From Aliiroseovarius sp. S1123 (lineage in GTDB: Bacteria > Pseudomonadota > Alphaproteobacteria > Rhodobacterales > Rhodobacteraceae): a DNA stretch of 64,000 bases. The translations under genes and the position numbers were made by a program. Shown here piece by piece: positions 45,544 to 53,654 of the stretch (position 1 is its first letter; each line of letters opens with the position of its first letter). Location: the NCBI RefSeq assembly GCF_023015885.1, contig NZ_JALKBE010000007.1:62001-126000 (forward strand), in the 5' to 3' direction. A model generated the notes under the pieces. The model was not told where the DNA came from, made no database searches, and was given only the letters and a program-made list of their open reading frames with translations.

Positions 45544-45561
45544 TGCGAGGACTTACTCGCA
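45544..45561. promoter_or_regulatory. Inverted repeat TGCGAG-N6-CTCGCA
   Basis: Perfect 6-bp dyad in the gap of nearly 300 bp between the oxidoreductase and XRE genes. Together with GCTGC-TTA-GCAGC at 45671-45683, 21 bp before the XRE start, it is a candidate operator. The rest of the gap holds no gene. Confidence 0.35.
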
Positions 45562-45670
45562 AGGGTGGTGAGAGACTTCTTGTACTCGCCGCTTGCTTTT
45601 GTCCGTGTGCTTGACTTTGAGTCTTTGTTCATTCGCTGACGCGGCGACTGATGTGTAGGAAGTATGTAGG

Positions 45671-45683
45671 GCTGCTTAGCAGC
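45671..45683. promoter_or_regulatory. Palindrome GCTGC-TTA-GCAGC before the XRE gene
   Basis: Perfect 5-bp dyad immediately upstream of the GAGGAG ribosome site of the XRE regulator gene, placed where an autoregulatory repressor would act. Confidence 0.35.
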
Positions 45684-45704
45684 GTGTTAACGAGGAGTTG
45701 TTGT

Positions 45705-46073
45705 ATGAAGCATCCTGTGGATGTCCATGTAGGCAAACGAGTACGCCATCGGCGTTGGATGGTGGGTATGACTCAGCATCAATTGGCCGAGAAAGTCGGA
45801 ATCAAGTTCCAACAAATTCAGAAATACGAAACCGGCATGAACCGTGTCTCGGCGTCGCGACTTTGGGACATTGCTGCGGCTCTGTCCGTTCCAGTCAGCT
45901 TCTTTTTCGAAGGATTGGAAAGCCACGCGGACGATATGAACGGCGCATCGATGCCGGGAGATATCCTTGCAGATAAGGAAGCGCTGGATCTGGTGCGCAG
46001 CTATTATGCCATTCCAGAAAACCAGCGCCGCCGACTGTTCGAACTGGCGCGTGTGTTGTCGGACGTCGCCTGA
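45705..46073 (+). CDS. XRE-family helix-turn-helix regulator
   Basis: 122 residues. The HTH spans about 8-65 (VGKRVRHRRWMVGMTQHQLA, then KVGIKFQQIQKYETGMNRVS). The C-terminal part (DLVRSYYAIPENQRRRLFEL) is a short helical domain. This form is widespread in alphaproteobacteria; I know no settled target. GAGGAG lies before the ATG. Confidence 0.85.
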   Translation: MKHPVDVHVGKRVRHRRWMVGMTQHQLAEKVGIKFQQIQKYETGMNRVSASRLWDIAAALSVPVSFFFEGLESHADDMNGASMPGDILADKEALDLVRSYYAIPENQRRRLFELARVLSDVA

Positions 46074-46133
46074 CGCTTGACGTGACTTGGGCATCGCTGA
46101 TACCGCGCTTGGTACGAGCAAGAGGGATCGGCG

Positions 46134-46937
46134 ATGCAGACGTTGGACGCAAACACTCAGACTGACCTTATTCGCGTGGCAAACGCTTTGGCGGATGCGG
46201 CGCGTGAGGCGGTTCTTCCTTACTTTCGATCATCAGATCTGACGGCGGACAACAAGCTTGTAGAAGGCTTTGATCCGGTCACCGAAGGGGATCGGGCGGC
46301 CGAAAAAGTCATGCGTGAACTTCTGGCAGAGCTGCGCCCCGAGGATGCTATCTTTGGAGAAGAGTTCGGCGCGAAGGAGGGCACCAGTGGCCTGACATGG
46401 GTGGTGGACCCGATTGACGGCACACGCGGCTTCCTGTCGGGCACGCCGACATGGGGTGTGCTGATTGCCGTTGGTCCAGAGACCGGTCCGGCTTTGGGCA
46501 TTATCGACCAACCCTACATCAAGGAACGGTTCCTTGGCGGCTTTGGCGAGGCTTGGGTCGAAGGACCGCAGGGGAGACGCGCGTTGAAAACCCGCGCGAC
46601 CCGTGATCTGTCGGACGCGATCCTGTTCACTACCTTCCCGGAAGTCGGAACCGCCGAAGAAGCCGAGGCATTTCATGCCGTGGCGCGCCAGGCCAAGCTG
46701 ACACGTTATGGGATGGACTGCTACGCCTATGGTCTGGTTGCTGCCGGGCAGGTCGACATGGTGATCGAAGCGGGGCTGCAATCTTATGATGTTCAGGCCC
46801 CGATCGCGGTGATCGAGGCCGCGGGCGGTATCGTCACCGACTGGCAGGGCAACCCGGTCCATCAGGGTGGCCGCGTCGTGGCTGCCGCCAATGCCGAGCT
46901 TCACGCGCAGGCGCTGGAAGTGTTGTCGAAGGTCTGA
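46134..46937 (+). CDS. hisN: Inositol-monophosphatase-family phosphatase, probably histidinol-phosphatase
   Basis: Mg-dependent phosphatase of 267 residues. GEE (75-77) and DPIDGT (92-97) are metal ligands; YDVQAPIAVIEAAGGIVTDW near the C-terminus is the second motif. RGFLSGTPTWGVLIA after DPIDGT resembles HisN-type histidinol-phosphatases (RAF/RGF-x-TG), as used by bacteria lacking HisB phosphatase. It could also be an inositol-1-monophosphatase. It converges on guaD with 3 nt between stops. Confidence 0.82.
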   Translation: MQTLDANTQTDLIRVANALADAAREAVLPYFRSSDLTADNKLVEGFDPVTEGDRAAEKVMRELLAELRPEDAIFGEEFGAKEGTSGLTWVVDPIDGTRGFLSGTPTWGVLIAVGPETGPALGIIDQPYIKERFLGGFGEAWVEGPQGRRALKTRATRDLSDAILFTTFPEVGTAEEAEAFHAVARQAKLTRYGMDCYAYGLVAAGQVDMVIEAGLQSYDVQAPIAVIEAAGGIVTDWQGNPVHQGGRVVAAANAELHAQALEVLSKV

Positions 46938-46940
46938 CCG

Positions 46941-48224
46941 TTATTTGATCTTCCGGCCTCTGGCCCAAACAGCCGAAATCGCGCGATCATCCCCCATCAT
47001 GATGGTTGGAAAGATGGCTTCCCAAATGGTTTCGGCCCGCGCCGCGCGCTGGGCGATGGCGGGGGTTGATGCCAGATCGACCGCGATGATGTCGGCCTCG
47101 TATCCCGGGGCCAGACGCCCGATCTTGTCATCCAGATGGATTGACGCGGCGGACCCTGCGGTCGCCAGCCACCACAGCTGTGCCGGGTGCAGCGCTGTGC
47201 CGGACAGCTGCCCAACCTCATAGGCCGCCGCCATGGTGCGCAGCATCGAGAAGCTGGACCCGCCGCCCGTGTCGGATGCCAACCCGATCCGGTGGCCCTG
47301 TGCCATCAAGCCCTGCATGTCAAAAAGGCCCGAGCCGATGAACATGTTCGAGGTGGGGCAGTGGATCAGACTTGCTTCCAGTTCTTGGATTCGGTCGCGC
47401 TCGCGTTCGGTCAGGTGGATCGCGTGGCCCAGCAGGGCGCCTTTACCCACCAAGCCGAACTTCTCGTACACATCCAGATAGTCGCGCGCGTCGGGGAAAA
47501 GGTCCGCGACCCACGCAATTTCCTCGTGCTGCTCGCTGATATGGGTCTGCATCAACAGGTCCGGGTGCTCGGACCAGAGCGCACCCAAGGCTTCCAGCTG
47601 TTCAGGGGTCGAGGTCGGGGCGAAGCGCGGTGTGATCACGTAGGACAAGCGGTCTTGGCCGTGCCAGCGCTCTAGCAAGGCTTTGCTGTCGTCATAAGCG
47701 GATTGCGCCGTGTCGCGCAGATTGTCCGGCGCGTTCCGGTCCATGCAGGTCTTGCCGCCCAGCGCCCGAAGTCCGCGCGACTGTGCTGCGGTGAAATACG
47801 CATCCACGCTTTCCGGGTGAATGGTGCAATAGCTGACCGTTGTGGTGGTGCCCGCCGCGGTCACGAGGTCAAAATAGGTCTCGGCGATCTGGGTGGCGTG
47901 GCCCGCGTCTCCAAACCGGCTTTCTTCGGGGAAAGTATAGCTGTTCAGCCAGTCGATCAGCCGCTTACCCCACGACGCAATAATGGCGGTTTGGGGATAG
48001 TGCACATGCGTGTCGACGAAGCCGGGGGACAACAGCGCGTCCCCCATATCGATCACGCGGGCCTCGGGGTGCTGGGCACGTAGGGCATCTGCCTCGCCTA
48101 CATTGGCGATCAATCCGCCCTGCATCAGAATCGCACCCCGCCGAATATGCGTGGCCGAGTCCTTGGGGCGCCCCTCGAACGGGGTGTGGTTGAATTGAAG
48201 AACCTGTCCCAGAAGCAGTTCCAT
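46941..48224 (-). CDS. guaD: Guanine deaminase
   Basis: Amidohydrolase converting guanine to xanthine, 427 residues. Metal ligands His73 and His75 lie in DTHVHYPQT. TCMDRNAPDNL, THISEQHEEI and SLIHCPTSNMFIGSGLFD are guanine deaminase segments, and SDTGGGSSFS carries the late Asp. GGAGG precedes the ATG. Purine catabolism is implied, but no xanthine dehydrogenase gene is in the window. Confidence 0.92.
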   Translation of the reverse strand: MELLLGQVLQFNHTPFEGRPKDSATHIRRGAILMQGGLIANVGEADALRAQHPEARVIDMGDALLSPGFVDTHVHYPQTAIIASWGKRLIDWLNSYTFPEESRFGDAGHATQIAETYFDLVTAAGTTTTVSYCTIHPESVDAYFTAAQSRGLRALGGKTCMDRNAPDNLRDTAQSAYDDSKALLERWHGQDRLSYVITPRFAPTSTPEQLEALGALWSEHPDLLMQTHISEQHEEIAWVADLFPDARDYLDVYEKFGLVGKGALLGHAIHLTERERDRIQELEASLIHCPTSNMFIGSGLFDMQGLMAQGHRIGLASDTGGGSSFSMLRTMAAAYEVGQLSGTALHPAQLWWLATAGSAASIHLDDKIGRLAPGYEADIIAVDLASTPAIAQRAARAETIWEAIFPTIMMGDDRAISAVWARGRKIK

Positions 48225-48351
48225 GAGGACCTCCGTTATCGCCGTCGTTCACGGTAGGCCGCGAATTTCACCTGTTCAACGTCTTTCTGCCGGTTCACTT
48301 GTGGGATGGCTTGGCCTATGGTCAGGCCAACCAACGGACGGAGGGCGCGCG

Positions 48352-49737
48352 ATGCTGGATGATCACTATATCGACGATACGCCCGAAGAAGGTGACTACG
48401 AGCTGGATCGCGAAACATTTGGCCCTGTGCGCGATGCACTGGATGCAGAGGATGGCCCCGCGCTTCAGGCCTTGCTTGAGCCGCTGCATGCCGCAGACAT
48501 CGCTGACCTTGTTGAACAGTTGCCGGAAGACGAGCGCGACACGTTCGTGCGCCTATATGGTACGGAATTCGACGGCGAAGTGCTGTCTGAATTGGATGAA
48601 CGCCTGCGCGAAAAAGTGGTCCACGCGATGGATCCAGAGGTTCTGGCCGTGGCCGTGCGGGATCTGGAAACGGATGACGTCGTTGACCTGATCGAGGATC
48701 TGGACGATCCGCAGACAGAAGCCGTTCTGGAGGCTCTGGACGACGATGACCGGGTGGTGGTCGAGCAGTCTCTGTCTTACCCCGAGGAGTCCGCAGGTCG
48801 TCTGATGCAACGCGAGCTGGTCGTGGCGCCGGATCATTGGAACGTGGGGCAGACGATTGATTTCCTACGCGCTCAGGATGATCTGCCCGAACAGTTCTAT
48901 CACGTGATTTTGGTCGATCCGCGTATGCGCCCGACCGGCTATGTCACCTTGGGCCGCTTGATGGGCAGCGCACGCGAGGTGCCCATGACCTCGCTGACTG
49001 AAGACAGTTTCCGCACCATCCCCGTCTTGCAGGACGAGGGCGAGGTCGCCTATGCGTTCAACCAGTACCACCTGATTTCCGCCCCCGTCGTGGACGCGGA
49101 TGACCGTCTGGTCGGTGTCATCACCATTGATGACGCGATGGTCATTCTGGATGAAGAACACGAAGAAGACATCCTTCGTCTGGCTGGTGTGGGCGAGGAA
49201 AGCTCGCTGTCCGATAAGATTGTGGAAACCACAAAGCGCCGCTTTCCGTGGCTGGCGGTGAACCTTGTGACCTCGATTCTTGCGTCGCTGGTGATTGCGC
49301 AATTTGACGAAGTGATCACCCAGTTCGTCGCGCTGGCGGTGCTTATGCCCATCGTTGCTTCGATGGGGGGTAATGCGGGCACCCAATCCCTGACTGTGGC
49401 CGTGCGAGCCATTGCCACAAAAGACCTTACATCCGCGAACCTGTGGCGTGTGATCTGGCGTGAAGCGGCCGTTGGGCTGGTCAATGGGATCGTCTTTGCG
49501 GTGGTCATGGGCATCGTAGGCGTCATCTGGTTCGGCACGCCGCTGCTGGGTGTCGTGATCAGCGTGGCGATGGTCGTGAACCTTGTGATCGCAGGTCTTG
49601 CAGGCGTTATCATCCCGGTGGTGCTGGACCGAATGGATATTGACCCGGCATTGGCCTCGGGTGCGTTCGTGACCACGGTGACGGATGTCGTGGGGTTCTT
49701 CGCCTTCCTTGGCCTTGCCGCCGTATTGCTGATCTGA
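48352..49737 (+). CDS. mgtE: Magnesium transporter MgtE
   Basis: 461-residue Mg2+ channel. The N-terminal helical domain (about 20-125) is followed by paired CBS domains (about 126-255) and five C-terminal transmembrane helices. MPIVASMGGNAGTQSL is the MgtE pore signature. GGACGGAGG precedes the ATG at 48352. Confidence 0.94.
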   Translation: MLDDHYIDDTPEEGDYELDRETFGPVRDALDAEDGPALQALLEPLHAADIADLVEQLPEDERDTFVRLYGTEFDGEVLSELDERLREKVVHAMDPEVLAVAVRDLETDDVVDLIEDLDDPQTEAVLEALDDDDRVVVEQSLSYPEESAGRLMQRELVVAPDHWNVGQTIDFLRAQDDLPEQFYHVILVDPRMRPTGYVTLGRLMGSAREVPMTSLTEDSFRTIPVLQDEGEVAYAFNQYHLISAPVVDADDRLVGVITIDDAMVILDEEHEEDILRLAGVGEESSLSDKIVETTKRRFPWLAVNLVTSILASLVIAQFDEVITQFVALAVLMPIVASMGGNAGTQSLTVAVRAIATKDLTSANLWRVIWREAAVGLVNGIVFAVVMGIVGVIWFGTPLLGVVISVAMVVNLVIAGLAGVIIPVVLDRMDIDPALASGAFVTTVTDVVGFFAFLGLAAVLLI

Positions 49738-49758
49738 CGACCCTGACTGGATCCCGAC

Positions 49759-50319
49759 ATGACCGACCTGACTGCCGTGAAAGCGGCCGCCCGTAAAGCT
49801 GCCTTTGCCCGCCGCAAAGAGGCGCATTCCGAAGCACGCTCGTCGCTGGGCGTGGCGCATCTGATTTCCGTTTTGAATGACGATAAGGGTAAGGCGATGG
49901 CGGGCTATATGCCCATCCGGACCGAGATCAATCCGCTGCCCGCGATGGCCGCGATGGCGGCGTGGTCAACGATTGGCGTTCCGTATATTACGGGCGCGGG
50001 GAAGCCTCTGAAATTCGCCAACTGGCGCCCGGACAGCGACATGGTGGATGGGCCTTTCGGTGCGCAAGTGCCAGCCACGCTAGAGTTCATCACGCCCGAG
50101 GTGGTGGTTGTCCCGCTGGTGGCTTTTGACCGCAAGGGCGGGCGTCTTGGCTATGGCGGCGGTTTCTATGACCGCACGCTGGAAGGGCTGCGGGCTGAAC
50201 GACCGACCTTGGCCATTGGTTATGCATATTCTGCACAAGAGGCCGAGGGGTTGCCGCTGGAACCCACCGATCAGCCTTTGGATGCGATCGTGACCGACGA
50301 AGGGGTGACTTGGTTCTAG
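49759..50319 (+). CDS. 5-formyltetrahydrofolate cyclo-ligase
   Basis: Converts 5-formyl-THF to 5,10-methenyl-THF with ATP, 186 residues. The signature GGRLGYGGGFYDR is at about 126-138. The N-terminus has the usual Lys/Arg-rich helix (RKAAFARRKEAH). It lies 21 nt after mgtE. Confidence 0.9.
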   Translation: MTDLTAVKAAARKAAFARRKEAHSEARSSLGVAHLISVLNDDKGKAMAGYMPIRTEINPLPAMAAMAAWSTIGVPYITGAGKPLKFANWRPDSDMVDGPFGAQVPATLEFITPEVVVVPLVAFDRKGGRLGYGGGFYDRTLEGLRAERPTLAIGYAYSAQEAEGLPLEPTDQPLDAIVTDEGVTWF

Positions 50320-50320
50320 G

Positions 50321-50356
50321 ACTCACGATGTGAGCCAGTAGGGGCTTTGCCCCTCT
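50321..50356 (-). repeat. Dispersed intergenic repeat, copy F (tail hairpins only)
   Basis: On the minus strand: GGGGC-AAA-GCCCC, then TACTGGCTCACATCGTGAG, matching the tail of copies B and C. The TTTTCTTGCC box is absent. Located between the cyclo-ligase and YmdB-like genes. Confidence 0.65.
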
Positions 50357-50391
50357 TGCCCTTGGTGCGAAAGCCGCCTAGGGCTAGTCCC

Positions 50392-51216
50392 ATGAAAATA
50401 CTCTTTCTTGGTGACATCATGGGGCGCGCCGGACGGCGTGCGGTAACCGAGCGGCTGAAAGCGCTACGCAACGACTGGAAGCTCGACTTCGTCGTAGCCA
50501 ATGGCGAGAACGCCACCAGCGGTCATGGGCTGAATGCGGGTCATGCGAAGACGCTGCTGGAGGCAGGTGTGGACGTGATCACCCTTGGCGATCATGCGTT
50601 CGATCAGCGCGATATGCTAAGCTTCTGCGAACAGGAGAAGCGCATCATTCGCCCCCTGAACTATGCCAAGGAATGCCCTGGAGTGGGAGCACGTGTCTTT
50701 GCGGATACGCGTGGGCGCAAGATTTTGGTCACGCAGGTGCTGGGTCAGGTCTTTATGAAACGCGCCTATGATGATCCGTTCTCGGCCGTGGATCTGGTGC
50801 TGAAGCGGCATACGCTTGGTGGAGCCGTGCAGGCGTCGCTTGTCGACATCCACTGTGAAGCCACATCCGAGAAGATGGCAATCGGCCATTGGTGCGATGG
50901 ACGTGCAAGCGTGGTCGTCGGGACGCATACCCATATCCCGACGGGTGACGCGCAAATTCTGACCAAAGGCACCGCGTTCATGGCGGATGCCGGGATGTGT
51001 GGCGATTACAACAGTGTGATCGGTATGCAGAAGGAAGAGCCCATGCGCCGCTTCGTGACCGGCATGGCAAAGGGCCGCTTTACCCCGGCCGAAGGCGAGG
51101 CGACGCTGTCGGGTTTGTATATCGAAACCGATGATCGCACCGGCAAGGCCACGCGGGTGCAAATGGTGCGCAATGGGGGGCGGTTGGCACAATCCTCGCC
51201 CTTGGATGCAGGCTGA
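50392..51216 (+). CDS. YmdB-family metallophosphoesterase (TIGR00282)
   Basis: 274 residues, binuclear metallophosphoesterase of the YmdB family, whose members hydrolyse 2',3'- or 3',5'-cyclic nucleotides. Metal ligands are seen in GDIMGRAGR (Asp8), NGEN (about 37-40), TLGDHAFD and GTHTHIPT. The start at 50392 lies directly after repeat F. Confidence 0.88.
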   Translation: MKILFLGDIMGRAGRRAVTERLKALRNDWKLDFVVANGENATSGHGLNAGHAKTLLEAGVDVITLGDHAFDQRDMLSFCEQEKRIIRPLNYAKECPGVGARVFADTRGRKILVTQVLGQVFMKRAYDDPFSAVDLVLKRHTLGGAVQASLVDIHCEATSEKMAIGHWCDGRASVVVGTHTHIPTGDAQILTKGTAFMADAGMCGDYNSVIGMQKEEPMRRFVTGMAKGRFTPAEGEATLSGLYIETDDRTGKATRVQMVRNGGRLAQSSPLDAG

Positions 51217-51311
51217 GGCATCTGCCAAAATCCGTCCAATCGCAAAACCGTGCTTGCCCATGACAGATGCGCAGGGCAAAACTGGTCCAAGCGTTTAAAC
51301 GGGGATATTGC

Positions 51312-53090
51312 ATGGGTTTATTCGAGTTCAGCGCCACCACACAGGCGGTGATTGCCCTGATGACAGTGGGCGGGATGTTCGTCCTGTTCCTGCGCGAAAG
51401 CTTCCCGACTGAAGTCGTCGCCATTGGCGGTGTCTCGATCATGCTGGTCATGGGCATTTTGGACTATGAAAGCGCGCTCGAGGTTCTGTCGAACCCGGCC
51501 CCGTGGACGATTGCAGCGATGTTCATCGTGATGGGATCGCTGGTGCGCACGGGCGCGCTTCAGTGGTTCACGCAAATTGCCGAGAAAAAGGCTGAACACA
51601 GTCCGATGATGGCTCTGGCCGCTTTGATGGGCTTTGTCGTGATCTCGTCCGCGGTGGTGTCCAACACGCCGGTGGTTGTCGTGATGATCCCGGTCTTTAT
51701 CCAGCTGGCCAAGAAGATCGGCCAATCGGCCTCGAAATTGCTGATCCCGCTGAGTTATGGGGCCATTTTGGGGGGCACGCTGACGCTGATCGGGACGTCC
51801 ACCAACCTTCTGGTCGATGGTGTCGCACGAGAGGGCGGGCTTGAGCCGTTTACGATTTTTGAAGTCACCCCTTTAGGCATCGTTCTGGTCGCCTGGGGCA
51901 TGATTTACCTGCGTTTCATTGCCCCAAAGATCCTGCCGGATCGTGACAGCATGGCCACGCTTCTGTCCGACAGATCCCGTAAGAAATTCTTTACAGAGGC
52001 GGTGATCCCACCGGAATCCAACCTGATCGGACGCGAAGTGAACGGGGTTCAACTGTTCAAGCGCGAAGGCGTACGGCTGGTGGACGTGGTGCGCGGCGAT
52101 ACCTCGCTTCGGCGCAATCTGGAAGGCGTGACGCTTCAGCTTGGTGACCGGGTCGTTCTGCGGACTGCGATGACCGAGCTTCTGAGCCTTCAGCGCACCA
52201 AAAGCTTGAAGCGCGTGGATCAGGTTTCGGCGGTGGAGACGACCACGGTTGAAGTGCTGATTTCTCCGGGCTGTAAGATGGTCGGCAAGCAGCTGGGCCG
52301 GATGCGCCTGCGTCGTCGATATGGTGTCTATCCGCTGGCCGTGCACCGCAAGAACCAGAATATCGGCCGCCAGTTGGATGAACTGGTGGTGCGTGTGGGC
52401 GATACGCTTTTGCTGGAAGGGGCGCCTGAAGACATCCAGCGTCTGGCGCAAGATATGGATTTGGTCGATGTGACCGCGCCGTCGGACCGTGAATATCGTC
52501 GAGGCCATGCGCCGATCGCCGTGGCCGTCCTGTTTGGTCTCGTTGCTTTGGCCGGTTTTGGCGTTGCGCCGATTTTCCTGTTGGCCGTCCTGGCCGTGGC
52601 CGTGGTGCTGCTGACGCGCTGCATCGATGCGGACGAGGCATTCGGGGCGGTAGATGGCCGCCTTCTGGTGCTGATCTTCTCGATGCTGGGTATCGGGGCC
52701 GCGCTGGAGAACTCAGGCGCGGTGGCGCTGATTGCCGAAGGAATTGCGCCGCTTCTGGGCAAGCTGCCACCCTTCTTGATCGTCTGGGCGATTTATCTGC
52801 TGACTTCGGTCCTGACCGAGCTTGTATCGAACAATGCTGTGGCGGTGGTGGTGACCCCCATCGCCATCGGGCTGGCAACGGCGCTGGGCTTGGATCCGCG
52901 CCCGCTGGTGGTGGCGGTGATGGTCGCAGCCTCGGCCAGTTTTGCGACGCCGATTGGCTATCAGACCAACACGCTGGTGTATGGACCGGGGGGCTACAAG
53001 TTCTCGGACTTCCTGAAGGTGGGGATCCCGCTGAACCTGTCGGTGGGCATTCTGGCCTCGGCCTTGATCCCGTTCATCTGGCCGCTGTAA
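51312..53090 (+). CDS. SLC13-family permease with RCK_C domains
   Basis: 592 residues. Two transmembrane halves flank a soluble centre with two RCK_C (TrkA-C) domains (about 205-375). SNTPVVVVMIPV and SNNAVAVVVTP are the paired SLC13/CitT motifs, with TLIGTSTNLLV after the first. Anion substrate (dicarboxylate, sulfate or similar) unknown. GGGGAT precedes the ATG at 51312. The next CDS starts one base after its stop. Confidence 0.88.
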   Translation: MGLFEFSATTQAVIALMTVGGMFVLFLRESFPTEVVAIGGVSIMLVMGILDYESALEVLSNPAPWTIAAMFIVMGSLVRTGALQWFTQIAEKKAEHSPMMALAALMGFVVISSAVVSNTPVVVVMIPVFIQLAKKIGQSASKLLIPLSYGAILGGTLTLIGTSTNLLVDGVAREGGLEPFTIFEVTPLGIVLVAWGMIYLRFIAPKILPDRDSMATLLSDRSRKKFFTEAVIPPESNLIGREVNGVQLFKREGVRLVDVVRGDTSLRRNLEGVTLQLGDRVVLRTAMTELLSLQRTKSLKRVDQVSAVETTTVEVLISPGCKMVGKQLGRMRLRRRYGVYPLAVHRKNQNIGRQLDELVVRVGDTLLLEGAPEDIQRLAQDMDLVDVTAPSDREYRRGHAPIAVAVLFGLVALAGFGVAPIFLLAVLAVAVVLLTRCIDADEAFGAVDGRLLVLIFSMLGIGAALENSGAVALIAEGIAPLLGKLPPFLIVWAIYLLTSVLTELVSNNAVAVVVTPIAIGLATALGLDPRPLVVAVMVAASASFATPIGYQTNTLVYGPGGYKFSDFLKVGIPLNLSVGILASALIPFIWPL

Positions 53091-53654
53091 GTGGCGCCGC
53101 CCATCTTTCCCGAACGCGCGTCCCTGCTGCTGCTGGGGCGTTGGGCGCTGAATTTCGATGTAGATGGCCCGGCGCAGGATTGGGCGGACGACGTCTTGTC
53201 ATGGGCGGCGGGCGTTGAGGCAGGGGATCCTCATCAAGAGGTCGCCGCACGCGCAATTGAAAGCGGCGCGCTTTACACACTGGCAGACCTGCCAAGCCCG
53301 GCGCATTGGGGCGAGTTGTCCGACTTGATCCGCGATGCCGTGCGAAATTTGTGTCTATCCACACCCGACACCCCCGACAGCGCCACGCGGTGGCTGGCGC
53401 GGATGCATCTGGGGGATATTCTCGCCGCCAGGGGTGACGACTTCGACGCGCTAAAGAAGGTCTCGCGCCTTTGGTTTGATCACGAGACGCCCGATCTGCA
53501 TCAGTTCTATCTGTTCAAACACGCGATCCGGGACGTGACGCGGGACGGGCAGCAGGCGCATATCCCCGGTCTGACGCGGGACAGTTGGCAGGGCGATTTG
53601 GTCGCGGCCATCAATGAGTGGATGGAGCAGACCCCGGCGCCCGATCTGCTATAG
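53091..53654 (+). CDS. Hypothetical protein coupled to the SLC13 permease
   Basis: 187 residues starting with GTG right after the permease stop. Soluble, acidic and Trp-rich (WADDVLSWAAG, RLWFDHETPDLHQFYLF), with no motif I recognise. It overlaps the 3' end of the convergent second permease by 6 bp. Coupling to the permease is inferred from the zero gap. Confidence 0.6.
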   Translation: MAPPIFPERASLLLLGRWALNFDVDGPAQDWADDVLSWAAGVEAGDPHQEVAARAIESGALYTLADLPSPAHWGELSDLIRDAVRNLCLSTPDTPDSATRWLARMHLGDILAARGDDFDALKKVSRLWFDHETPDLHQFYLFKHAIRDVTRDGQQAHIPGLTRDSWQGDLVAAINEWMEQTPAPDLL

